This document shows, piece by piece, positions 1 through 7,442 of a stretch of 27,198 nt of DNA. Source of the stretch: UBA3700 sp964478025 (lineage in GTDB: Bacteria > Bacillota > Clostridia > Christensenellales > UBA3700); the NCBI GenBank assembly GCA_964478025.1, contig CAYZGK010000019.1:1-27198 (forward strand). The letters run 5' to 3'. Each line of letters starts with the position of its first letter. Positions within the stretch are counted from its first letter, which is position 1. Position numbers and translations under genes: made by a program. Below the pieces are notes generated by a model. That model ran no database searches and was not told the origin of the DNA. It worked only from the letters and a program-made list of their open reading frames with translations.

Positions 1-2
1 TT

Positions 3-254
3 GCCGGAACAACACCTGATGATACAAATCCTAAGAACTGGACAGCCCTAAACCGCCCAAGGCATAAAAAGCAGTAAATTCAAATAATAGATGATACATT
101 CCCTCAAACAGCAATAGTTTAAACGGGGGATGATATATTCTCACAAACAGGCAATATAGAGGAAAGAGCCATGGTGATTCATGCAGTCAGCTCGTGCTAT
201 GTAGAATCAGTTGTTCTTCTTGAAATTAAAAAGCCTTTAGACGAGAAAAAATGA
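3..254 (+). pseudogene. decayed reading frame, possibly an RlmD (RumA) C-terminal remnant
   Basis: One frame reads through this stretch with only two internal stops (75-77 and 120-122) before its final stop at 252-254, so it looks like degenerated coding sequence, entering from upstream of the window. The last open part (123-254) contains CYVESVVLLE. This recalls the HVE-[TS]-VVLL segment near the C-terminus of 23S rRNA uracil-5-methyltransferase RlmD. Two earlier partial echoes, DDTFPQTAIV and DDIFSQTGNIE, recall the FPxTxHVE stretch just before it. The first part (3-77) ends in WTALNRPRHKKQ and belongs to a protein I do not recognise. The 3' end of rlmD is a known insertion site for integrative elements, so repeated damaged copies could be left by past insertions. 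The RlmD link is from memory of the motif and is tentative. Confidence 0.35.
90..159 (+). repeat. two imperfect direct repeats of about 28 bp
   Basis: The segment 90-117 (GATGATACATTCCCTCAAAC, then AGCAATAG) recurs at 129-159 with a few substitutions and small insertions. Both copies are in the same reading frame and encode a DD-x-F-x-Q-T core. They could be duplicated attachment-site sequence or an internal duplication of a decayed gene. Confidence 0.45.
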
Positions 255-473
255 TTTAGTATTGTTAAAATTTAATGTTGTTTGCTCCAGTATTTTGGCG
301 CCAAAAGTTAAATTTAATTGCAATATGTTTAGGTGTATGTGGTTGCTTCAAACTATAAGTTTTGAATATAAATTAAAATTAATTGATAAAAATTTGTTAG
401 AAACGAAACTTGAAGAAATGAAAAACTTGATAGATAATAATGATAAATAGCAATTTATAGTGAGGCTGATAGT
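255..473. other. non-coding gap before the acetyltransferase, with a perfect palindrome
   Basis: There is no convincing gene here. A 62-codon frame (262-450) would need a TTG start with no ribosome site and has no family resemblance. Its lysine- and glutamate-rich end may be another remnant. Positions 293-306 form a perfect 14-bp palindrome, TTTTGGCGCCAAAA, a GC-rich island in very AT-rich DNA that could be an operator half-pair or a small hairpin. A possible promoter for the next gene is listed separately. Confidence 0.4.
343..372 (+). promoter_or_regulatory. possible promoter for the Vat-like acetyltransferase
   Basis: A TTGCTT box (343-348) and a TATAAA box (367-372) are separated by 18 bp, about 100 bp upstream of the acetyltransferase start. 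The match to the housekeeping sigma consensus is moderate, and such boxes arise often by chance in DNA this AT-rich. Confidence 0.3.
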
Positions 474-1112
474 ATGAAAGATAAAAAAATACCTAATCCA
501 AATACAATAAATCCTATTACAGGATACGATAAAGAAATATATATAAAGCCAACAATAAAGAATAAAAATATCATTGTAGGAGATTTTTCATATATTGCAG
601 ATTCTAATTTTGAAAGTCATGTAACACATCACTATGACTGGAATAATGATAAGTTAATTATAGGAAAGTTTTGTCAGATAGCCTCGGGTGTTGAATTTGT
701 TATGAATGGAGCAAATCATCAAATGAATTCAGTTTCAACTTTTCCATTTTATACCTTAGAAGGATGGGAACAAATACCACCGACACGAAAAGATTTACCC
801 ATAAAGGGAGATACTATCATTGGCAATGATGTATGGATAGGACAAAATGCGACTATTCTTCCAGGAGTTCATATTGGAGATGGAGCAATAATTGGAGCTA
901 ATAGTGTTGTTGGTAGTAATGTTGATTCATATACAATAGTTGTAGGAAATCCTGCAAAAGTAATAAGAAAAAGATTTGATGATGAATTAATAGAAATTAT
1001 GGAAAAATTAAAATGGTGGGATAAAAGTATAGAAGATATAAATAATTTAATTCCTTTATTAACAAATGGCAATTTAGAGTATGTAAAAGAACAATTAAAG
1101 AAATTATTATAA
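474..1112 (+). CDS. Vat-like xenobiotic acetyltransferase (left-handed beta-helix hexapeptide family)
   Basis: This is a 212-residue cytoplasmic enzyme of the xenobiotic acyltransferase (XAT) family, which moves acetyl from acetyl-CoA to hydroxyls on drugs such as streptogramin A or chloramphenicol. Landmarks appear in family order: N-terminal PNPNTINPI, DKLIIGKFCQIASGV (about 59-73), MNGANHQM (77-84), GDTIIGNDVWIG, PGVHIGDGAIIGANSVV, then GNPAKVIRKRF and KWWD near the C-terminus. The hexapeptide turns form the beta helix. His82 matches the catalytic histidine position of VatD, and the length equals the usual Vat length of about 210. A GTGAGG ribosome site precedes the ATG. It stands alone between remnant DNA and an accessory ATPase, suggesting acquisition. 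The family is very likely; the actual drug substrate is not, because many XAT members confer no resistance. Confidence 0.9.
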   Translation: MKDKKIPNPNTINPITGYDKEIYIKPTIKNKNIIVGDFSYIADSNFESHVTHHYDWNNDKLIIGKFCQIASGVEFVMNGANHQMNSVSTFPFYTLEGWEQIPPTRKDLPIKGDTIIGNDVWIGQNATILPGVHIGDGAIIGANSVVGSNVDSYTIVVGNPAKVIRKRFDDELIEIMEKLKWWDKSIEDINNLIPLLTNGNLEYVKEQLKKLL

Positions 1113-1241
1113 CTACAAATGAACTGGTAATCTAAAAGTAGACAAATAAAAAATTTATGATTTTTTTTCGGTTGGAACCATATTTTTCTTTTGATTTGAA
1201 TGTAAAAAATTAATTTATTACTATTTATTTATAGAATTTAA

Positions 1242-1250
1242 TGCTATAAT
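1242..1250 (+). promoter_or_regulatory. extended -10 promoter element for the DUF4143 ATPase
   Basis: TGCTATAAT is an exact extended -10 (TG-N-TATAAT), 45 bp upstream of the ATPase start. No good -35 lies at the right distance, which extended -10 promoters tolerate. The same nine bases precede the DAHP synthase gene. Confidence 0.55.
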
Positions 1251-1295
1251 ATAACCGAGAAAAATAAAGTAGACTTTAGAAATATCGGTGTTATT

Positions 1296-2519
1296 ATGAA
1301 ATATATAAAAAGACAAATAGAAGAAATAATAAAAAAAACATCCACACAATATCCTGTTGTAATGGTATGTGGACAAAGACAAACAGGCAAATCAACCATG
1401 CTTCGTCATATAGCTGAAGAAGATAGAAAATATGTTACATTTGATGATGTAAAAGTTAGAACTTTGGCAAAAGAAGATCCTGAATTGTTTTTTGAAACAT
1501 ATGGAACAAAGTTGATTATAGATGAATTTCAAAGAGTTCCTGATATTTTGCTCCATATTAAAAAAATGGTTGACGAAAAGACTTATAGGGATGGAGATGC
1601 TAGTGGAATGTTTTGGTTGTCTGGCTCTCAAAAATTTGTAATGATGAAAAATATATCAGAGTCACTGGCAGGCAGAGTTGCTATTTTTAATTTATTACCT
1701 CTATCTACAAAAGAAATTAAAGGAATTGATGAGGATTTATTTGTTCCAAATTTAGATGTTTTAAAAAATAAAAAAAGCATCAAGGTAACAGAAAATGAGA
1801 TATTTGAAAGAATATTTGAGGGAGGTTTGCCAAAAATAGTTTGCGATAAGGTAGATAGAGATATTTATTACTCGAGTTACATGAATACATATATAGAAAG
1901 AGATGTTTCATCTTTAGAGCAAGTTGGTAAACTTGATGAGTTTAGAAATTTTGTTACATATATGGCTGCTAATACAGCGCAAGAACTTAAATACGATTCT
2001 ATATCTAGAGTGGTAGGGGTTTCGACGCCAACTATTAAAGAGTGGGTAAGTATATTAGAACGTTCTGGAATAATTTATATATTAAGACCATATCTTAATG
2101 GTATTAGTAAAAGGCTTGTAAAAACGCCTAAATGCTATTTTTTGGACACGGGTTTGGCTGCATATTTAACATCTTGGCCAACTCCCGAAACTTTAAAAAA
2201 TGGAGCAGCTGCAGGAGCTTTTTTTGAAACATACGTAGTGTCTGAAATATTGAAGAGTTATTACAATAATGGTAAAGAACCTAATATTTATTATTATCGA
2301 GACGTAGATCAAAGAGAAGTAGATTTATTGATGGTTGAAGCAGATAAGATATATCCATTAGAGATAAAGAAGAATAAAATGCCGTCAAAACCAAATAAAA
2401 ATTTTGAAATTTTAAACAAGTTCAATTTAAAAGTAATGCCTGGTTTGATTCTTTGTATGAGTGATGAATTAATACCCTATAATAGAGAGTGCTGGATGTG
2501 TCCAGTGTCATTATTATAA
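1296..2519 (+). CDS. AAA-family ATPase with DUF4143 domain
   Basis: This 407-residue protein has an N-terminal P-loop ATPase and a C-terminal DUF4143 region. Walker A is GQRQTGKST (26-34), Walker B is LIIDEFQ with D76 and E77, and a sensor-like LSGSQ follows. A central winged-helix-like stretch (SRVVGVSTPTIKEWVSILER) precedes the C-terminal half, where RDVDQREVDLLM and YPLEIKK resemble a PD-(D/E)xK nuclease-like core. Such proteins are common and multicopy in Clostridia and Bacteroidetes. Their role is unproven, though roles in defence or toxin-antitoxin-like systems have been suggested. The ribosome site is weak (GGTG), so expression may be low. The gene stands alone with its own promoter. 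A second, clearly different DUF4143 ATPase lies at 4301. The family call is sure and the function unknown. Confidence 0.9.
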   Translation: MKYIKRQIEEIIKKTSTQYPVVMVCGQRQTGKSTMLRHIAEEDRKYVTFDDVKVRTLAKEDPELFFETYGTKLIIDEFQRVPDILLHIKKMVDEKTYRDGDASGMFWLSGSQKFVMMKNISESLAGRVAIFNLLPLSTKEIKGIDEDLFVPNLDVLKNKKSIKVTENEIFERIFEGGLPKIVCDKVDRDIYYSSYMNTYIERDVSSLEQVGKLDEFRNFVTYMAANTAQELKYDSISRVVGVSTPTIKEWVSILERSGIIYILRPYLNGISKRLVKTPKCYFLDTGLAAYLTSWPTPETLKNGAAAGAFFETYVVSEILKSYYNNGKEPNIYYYRDVDQREVDLLMVEADKIYPLEIKKNKMPSKPNKNFEILNKFNLKVMPGLILCMSDELIPYNRECWMCPVSLL

Positions 2520-2578
2520 TTTTGCTATTAAATACAAGTGTAGGGCTATATAAAGGATTGTAACTGGAGATAAATAGG

Positions 2579-3892
2579 TTGAATATTTCAAAAATCAAAA
2601 CAACATTTAAAAATCTTGGATATTTTAAGTGGTCTTTATGGATTTCTCTTTGTGTTTTAGCATTAGTGCCAGCTATATATCAAACCATTAGAACTTTTCT
2701 TATATCAATAAATACTTCTACTGCAGGAATTGATGTTATTGGTCAAATGGAATGGTATGATCTTATAGATGAAACAATTAAGGCATTTTTGATTGTTCCT
2801 TTATACTCAATTCTTAATAAATTTTTTAAAGAGAATAGTGAAGAAAGTTCATTTTTTACATTTAAAGCTTTAATTATTGTATTCATTTTATATTTTGTTT
2901 TTAACATTGGAATATTTATCTATGGTAATAAGTTAATTTCTTATATGAATCCACAAGAGAATGATATTACTGCAATAACAAGATATCTGCAGTTAGAAAC
3001 GATTGCTTTTATGATAGGGATTATCCCATCTTTCTTTAATGTGGTATTTGTTGTTGCGGAGAAGACTAAGAATGTTTATATTTTTCTTGGCATTCGAGTA
3101 ACTTTAGGAATTATTTCTGATTTTATTCTTATTCCATCTATGGGCGTTAATGGTATTGCTGTTAGTAATATGATTACGAATTCAATTTTAGCTGTTGCGG
3201 GTTTTGTAGTTTTATACATTGAAAAACTGATTAAGCCTTGTACATTTAAGAAAAGTGATGGTTCTAAATATTTTTCTTGGTTAAAGGTTGGCCTATTTTC
3301 AGGCACACAACAGTTTATAGACAATATAGTTTACGCTTTGATGATAGGAAAGATGGTAAATATGGTTAGTGAACAAGGAAATTATTGGGTTGCAAATAAC
3401 TTTATTTGGGGATGGCTTCTTATTCCAGTCACTGCGATGGTCGAGATTATTAAAACGGACTGTAAAAATGATGATGGTAAAATGATTCGTTCAAATTATT
3501 ATTTACTTTCTTTGTTTATATTTGTTTTTTGGGCGTTAACTATTTTTGGTTGGAAGCCATTTTTAGCTTATGCTGAACAATTAGAGAATGCTGATTATAT
3601 ATTTACTATATTGTTAAAACTTGTTCCTTTCTATATAGCTTACACATTATGTGTAATACCAGATTCGATATTTATAGGAAAAGGAAAAACTTATTTAAAT
3701 GCGATTAATAGTGTGTTAGTTAATTTTGTTTATTATGGAATCTGGTTTGTTCTTTATAAAACAAATACGATTATTTTTACTATTGATATGATTATTTATA
3801 TGTTTGGTTTTGGAATGGTTTTTCACATGTTTATTTCCTGGATTGAACAATTATGGTATGATAGGAAATTTCTTAATATTAAAACAAAATAG
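2579..3892 (+). CDS. MATE-like polytopic membrane transporter
   Basis: This 437-residue, very hydrophobic protein has about 12 predicted membrane spans in two similar halves, the length and layout of the MATE (multidrug and toxic compound extrusion) family, which exports drugs or metabolites using Na+ or H+ gradients. Supporting stretches are the early DVIGQMEWYDLIDE loop, IRVTLGIISDFILIPSMGVNGIAVSNMITN (a MATE-typical helix 5-6 region, about 177-206), and the mirrored second half with GMVFHMFISW near the end. The start is TTG at 2579, chosen because GGAG at 2566-2569 sits 9 bases upstream and no ATG fits better. Divergence from well-known MATE members is noticeable, so the substrate cannot be guessed. 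It lies 59 bp after the ATPase and may be co-transcribed with it. Confidence 0.75.
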   Translation: MNISKIKTTFKNLGYFKWSLWISLCVLALVPAIYQTIRTFLISINTSTAGIDVIGQMEWYDLIDETIKAFLIVPLYSILNKFFKENSEESSFFTFKALIIVFILYFVFNIGIFIYGNKLISYMNPQENDITAITRYLQLETIAFMIGIIPSFFNVVFVVAEKTKNVYIFLGIRVTLGIISDFILIPSMGVNGIAVSNMITNSILAVAGFVVLYIEKLIKPCTFKKSDGSKYFSWLKVGLFSGTQQFIDNIVYALMIGKMVNMVSEQGNYWVANNFIWGWLLIPVTAMVEIIKTDCKNDDGKMIRSNYYLLSLFIFVFWALTIFGWKPFLAYAEQLENADYIFTILLKLVPFYIAYTLCVIPDSIFIGKGKTYLNAINSVLVNFVYYGIWFVLYKTNTIIFTIDMIIYMFGFGMVFHMFISWIEQLWYDRKFLNIKTK

Positions 3893-4140
3893 ACAATATT
3901 GTAAAAATGTCAGAAACTCAACAAAAATGATGATAAATTTGCAAAAATCCGTATAATTTATCGCAAAAAGTGTTTTTTATTTACCACAAATCTTGTTTTT
4001 TTGAACATCTTTGAGAAAATTATTATAAAGTGCCTATAATTTTGTTTGTAATTATTTTTCTAATCATTTTTTTGTTGGATTTGCGTAAAATATTAGCAAT
4101 TAACGATTGTTTACGTGATTTTAATGTTTAGATTTATTAT
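3893..4140. other. AT-rich intergenic region before the repeat array
   Basis: No gene was found in this first part of a 408-bp gap. A perfect palindrome ACAATATTGT (3893-3902) abuts the transporter stop codon. TTGAGA (4011-4016) and TATAAT (4035-4040), 18 bp apart, form a promoter-like pair that would give a leader of about 260 bases to the second ATPase. Several other TATAAT-like boxes occur, as expected by chance at this base composition. Confidence 0.4.
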
Positions 4141-4259
4141 AAAAGTCGCTTCGAATTTATTAATTTTTTGCTAAAAAGTCGCTCGGAATTTGTTAGATTT
4201 TGCTAAAAAGTCGCTCGGAATTTGTTAAAATTTATTGAAAAGTCGCTCGGAATTTGTTA
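4141..4259 (+). repeat. tandem array of four imperfect 32-bp repeats
   Basis: Four copies start at 4141, 4173, 4205 and 4237. The core AGTCGCTCGGAATTTGTTA is identical in copies 2, 3 and 4. Copy 1 is slightly diverged (CTTCGAATTTATTA), and copy 4 stops after the core. Cores lie at 4144, 4177, 4209 and 4241, a period of 32-33 bp or about three helical turns, so the same face of the DNA is presented each time. The CGCTCGG centre stands out in AT-rich DNA. The last copy fills the spacer of the promoter of the following ATPase, which suggests binding-site duplication or promoter duplication. Confidence 0.9.
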
Positions 4260-4263
4260 TATT
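4235..4263 (+). promoter_or_regulatory. housekeeping-type promoter of the second DUF4143 ATPase
   Basis: TTGAAA (4235-4240), a 17-bp spacer and TATATT (4258-4263) match the sigma-A consensus at 5/6 and 5/6 positions. The spacer is exactly the core of the fourth repeat. The earlier copies carry TTGCTA and TGTTA-type boxes at equivalent places, which are poorer. The predicted transcript begins about 30 bp before the ATPase start. Confidence 0.65.
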
Positions 4264-4300
4264 ATTTAAAAATGAAAATTTATTTTTAAAGGAGCAATAA

Positions 4301-5656
4301 ATGTATTATAAAAGAAAAATTGATACACTTTTAGATAATTGGTTAAAAAAAGAAAATAAGTCTCCAGCTTTAATTGTAGGAATACGTCAATGTGGAAAAA
4401 CTGAGACAGTATTTGAATTTGCTAAAAGAAATTCATTAAGATTAGTTGAAATAAACTTTTGGACTAATCCAGAATATAATTCTGATTTTGAAGGGAACTT
4501 AGATGTTGATACTATTATTTCAAATATTTCTTTAAGGTTTCCAAATATTGATATTAATCCTAAAAAAACATTAATATTTTTTGATGAGATTCAGGATTGC
4601 CCAAGAGCTAGATTATCATTTAAAAATTTTAAAAAAGATGGAAGATACAATGTAATTGGGAGTGGGTCATATTTAGGAATTAATGGTTATAATATAGGGG
4701 ATATTACTCCTATTCCAACAGGATACGAAGAAGTCTTTAATATGAAGACAATGGATTTTGAGGAATTTTTATGGGCTTTAAACTATAAAGAAGAACAAAT
4801 TAATAAACTTGTAGAATATTATTATGATAAAAAACCAATTCCAAAAAATATTCATGAGATATATAAAGGTTTGTTTTTAAAATATGCTTGTATTGGTGGA
4901 TTTCCTAGAGTTGTTAAAACATATTTAAAAACTAATAAGTTATTAGAAGCTTATAAAGTTTTAAATAGTATTATATTTGATATGAAAACGGACTTTGGTA
5001 GAAGAAAAGATAAGAATGGAAATCCGGTTTTTAAAGCTGCCGAGGTTTCTAGAATACAAAGTGTATTTGATTTAATACCTACATTTTTAGCAAAAGAAAA
5101 TAAAAGATTTATTGTGTCAAAAGTTTCTGGAACTTCATCTTATGATAAAAATGATGCAATTGAATATTTAAAACAAGCACATATAGTTTCAAAAGTACAT
5201 AATCTTAGCACTCCATCTCTTCCTCTTATTGGAGAAAAAATAGAGTCACAATTTAAACTTTTCCCAGAAGATATAGGAATTGTAACCTCTATGTATGGTT
5301 TAGATACAATTGCGGCGATAAATAAAGGCGAATTAGGTCAAGGTAAAGGCGCAATATATGAAGCTTTGATATTTGATTCTTTAAATAAAGTTGGAATGGA
5401 TGTGTACTATTTTGCAAAAGAAAGCGGGCTTGAAATAGACTTTGTTATCTCGTACAAGGGTAATGCAACATTAATTGAAGCTAAATCTAAAACAGGAAAT
5501 ACTAAATCAAGTAAAACAGTAATGCAGCATCCAGAACATTATGGTAAAACTAAATTGATCAAGATAGGGGATTATAATATAAGCGAGGAAGGAGATATAA
5601 TTACAATTCCACAATATTTAACTTTTGTTTTAGGTAAAGAAAAGTATGATTTTTAA
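4301..5656 (+). CDS. second AAA-family ATPase with DUF4143 domain
   Basis: This 451-residue protein belongs to the same superfamily as the gene at 1296 but is clearly divergent. Walker A is GIRQCGKT (27-34), Walker B is LIFFDEIQD with D95 and E96, and IGSGSYLG occupies the sensor-1 place. GGFPRVVKTYL sits at the domain junction. The C-terminal part contains KGAIYEALIFDSL, then GLEIDFVISY and TLIEAKSKTG, which read as a PD-(D/E)xK-type nuclease fold core (D, then E-x-K). An excellent AAAGGAG ribosome site precedes the ATG. Its promoter is embedded in a tandem repeat array, an unusual arrangement suggesting repression or variable expression. It is followed by a CpXC zinc-finger protein 87 bp downstream. 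Family certain; biological role unknown. Confidence 0.9.
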   Translation: MYYKRKIDTLLDNWLKKENKSPALIVGIRQCGKTETVFEFAKRNSLRLVEINFWTNPEYNSDFEGNLDVDTIISNISLRFPNIDINPKKTLIFFDEIQDCPRARLSFKNFKKDGRYNVIGSGSYLGINGYNIGDITPIPTGYEEVFNMKTMDFEEFLWALNYKEEQINKLVEYYYDKKPIPKNIHEIYKGLFLKYACIGGFPRVVKTYLKTNKLLEAYKVLNSIIFDMKTDFGRRKDKNGNPVFKAAEVSRIQSVFDLIPTFLAKENKRFIVSKVSGTSSYDKNDAIEYLKQAHIVSKVHNLSTPSLPLIGEKIESQFKLFPEDIGIVTSMYGLDTIAAINKGELGQGKGAIYEALIFDSLNKVGMDVYYFAKESGLEIDFVISYKGNATLIEAKSKTGNTKSSKTVMQHPEHYGKTKLIKIGDYNISEEGDIITIPQYLTFVLGKEKYDF

Positions 5657-5743
5657 TCAAAAAATTATGTACCAAAAAAGGTGAGCATAAATAATTAATC
5701 TAATAAATAATTAAACTACATAAAATTAATGGAGGCAAAATAT

Positions 5744-7330
5744 ATGAAAAAACCATTTATTTCAAAAAGTAGCGACGAGGAAATTGTTTGTTCAAAGTGT
5801 CATAAAAAATTTAATATTAAAACATGGTATACTATTAATGGCACTAGGAACCCAGAGCTAAGACAAAAAATTCTTAGTAAGGAGATTTATGATCATAAAT
5901 GTCCACATTGTGGTGAAGTAAATTATTATCCACTTGGATTCTGTTATTATGATGAAGATAAAGATTTTATAGTTTATTTCAGTGACATTGAAGATATTTA
6001 TTATAACTGTTCACGCGAACTTTATTTAAAATATGATGATAAAAAAACATTTATAACAGGGGCAAATTTTCCTAATCTACTTATAGAAAAAATTACTGCA
6101 CTAGAAAATGGTTTAAATCATAAGTTATTTACAGTATATAGAGTACTAGATACACTTTATTGTGCGGATGTTTTTCAAAATAAAGAAGATATTGAATTTG
6201 TAGACTCATATTTAGGTTATGATACAAATAATAAACTTAGTTTAGTTCTTGTTTTAAAATTTTGTGGCCAGGAAGAAAATATGTATAAAAAGTTTGACCA
6301 AGAGTTGTACAAATCAATTGAGGCAGAATTTAAAGATAAATTAGATGGAAGTTGTGATTTTCTATTTAATAGTGATTGTGTACCGGGAATTATAAAAGAA
6401 GGCAAAAGGGAAAAGTTGGAGAAAATAAGTTGTGCATTGGTTAAAGATAGAGTACATGGTACGTATTTTGCCAAAATCCCTAAGTTTAGTAAAGAAGATT
6501 ACAAGGAAGGAGATTTAGTTTATATAAATGACAATAAAGAGGGACTTTATGAGGCTATAATAGACTGTAAGACAAATGAAATGAATTTATTTTCATGTCC
6601 TTATGTCTTTAAGGACGAATATACAATAATAAGAAAACTATCTAAAAGAAAAATGGTGACAGTTGCTGATTCAAATGAGCCTATAAATAATACGATTTTT
6701 GAAACTGCGTTAACCTTTTATGATATTGGAAAAGGAATATTTCCATATGAGTTAGCTATGAATTCAAAGTGTGTTTTGCTTACTCGAAGTGAAAAAGAAA
6801 AAAGTGAATATAGTATGGACTCATTAATAGAAAATAATAATGATGTGAAAAAAGGTATAGAAATAAAAACGGACTTTTTTGCTAAAAATAAAGATAAAAA
6901 AGCATATTTAAACGTATTTTTAAAACAACCACAAAATTTGCCAGAAAAGATAGAAGGTGACTCTTTACTTAAAGTAGTTTTCAAATTTGATGATGTTGTT
7001 AAATATGCAATAGATGCGGCGTTTGATGGAATTGTTGTTATCACTTTAAATAATGAGATTTATCTTAAAAGAGAGTTTTTAATTGATTATTATCTTTCAG
7101 AAGGCATTTTAGCTAATAATAAGCGAACAATAGATTTTCTAAATAATTTAAGTGAAAAAGAAAAAGAGTATTTAGGAGAAGAAAATTTTAAATATTTATC
7201 TATGATATATGTTGAAGATAAAGCAGTACAGGAAATAGCAGCAGAACAAAATAAGGACATAAAAGAAGTTGGAGACGCACTGCTTGATGCTTATAAAAAA
7301 GTAAAAGAAATTGTAAAAGTTAATTTTTAG
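5744..7330 (+). CDS. large CpXC-domain zinc-binding protein of unknown function
   Basis: This is a 528-residue protein. I place the start at ATG 5744 because GGAGG (5731-5735) lies 8 bases upstream. An in-frame ATG at 5729 would put that ribosome site inside the gene. The N-terminus has a CxxC pair (C16, C19) and CPHCG (C53, C56) spaced as in the CpXC domain, expected to bind one zinc. The next 470 residues show no motif I recognise. They are rich in charged residues and beta-prone stretches, with no membrane span. The last 50 residues (YLSMIYVEDKAVQEIAAEQ) look helical. The gene follows the second DUF4143 ATPase, possibly in one transcript. CpXC proteins often come from mobile or accessory regions and none has a settled function. 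Confidence 0.75.
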   Translation: MKKPFISKSSDEEIVCSKCHKKFNIKTWYTINGTRNPELRQKILSKEIYDHKCPHCGEVNYYPLGFCYYDEDKDFIVYFSDIEDIYYNCSRELYLKYDDKKTFITGANFPNLLIEKITALENGLNHKLFTVYRVLDTLYCADVFQNKEDIEFVDSYLGYDTNNKLSLVLVLKFCGQEENMYKKFDQELYKSIEAEFKDKLDGSCDFLFNSDCVPGIIKEGKREKLEKISCALVKDRVHGTYFAKIPKFSKEDYKEGDLVYINDNKEGLYEAIIDCKTNEMNLFSCPYVFKDEYTIIRKLSKRKMVTVADSNEPINNTIFETALTFYDIGKGIFPYELAMNSKCVLLTRSEKEKSEYSMDSLIENNNDVKKGIEIKTDFFAKNKDKKAYLNVFLKQPQNLPEKIEGDSLLKVVFKFDDVVKYAIDAAFDGIVVITLNNEIYLKREFLIDYYLSEGILANNKRTIDFLNNLSEKEKEYLGEENFKYLSMIYVEDKAVQEIAAEQNKDIKEVGDALLDAYKKVKEIVKVNF

Positions 7331-7353
7331 ATATATTATAAAAATAGAGCTAC

Positions 7354-7370
7354 AAAGATTTTTAATCTTT
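7354..7370. other. short perfect hairpin
   Basis: AAAGATT, loop TTT and AATCTTT form a perfect 7-bp stem just after the CpXC gene. It is AT-rich and lacks a T-tract, so it is at best a weak terminator or a nested part of the larger structure next to it. Confidence 0.35.
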
Positions 7371-7377
7371 AGATAAT

Positions 7378-7415
7378 ATTCCCGGTATTTTCTAGTGTAG
7401 AATTTATACGGGAAT
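7378..7415. promoter_or_regulatory. long imperfect hairpin upstream of the DUF1653 operon
   Basis: ATTCCCG (7378-7384) pairs with CGGGAAT (7409-7415). Inside, GTA pairs with TAC and TTCTA-GTG-TAGAA forms a perfect inner stem, giving a long hairpin with one bulge and a small internal loop. A T-rich but interrupted stretch follows. It could be the terminator of the CpXC transcript or a leader structure for the downstream operon, whose start is 28 bp away. Confidence 0.5.
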
Positions 7416-7442
7416 AATTATTTTATAAATAGGAGAAAAATT

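Noticed and set aside
262..450. 62-codon open frame as a real gene
   Set aside because: It would start at TTG with no ribosome site, sits in decayed DNA, and has no family resemblance.
1147..1168. Terminator after the acetyltransferase
   Set aside because: Only an A/T hairpin (A-run, then T-run) with no GC in the stem; too likely by chance in this DNA.
4141..4259. CRISPR array
   Set aside because: The copies are contiguous with a 32-bp period and near-identical linking bases; there are no unique spacers and no cas genes.
5729..5743. Longer start (ATG 5729) for the CpXC protein
   Set aside because: GGAGG (5731-5735) would then lie within the gene; it is perfectly placed for ATG 5744.
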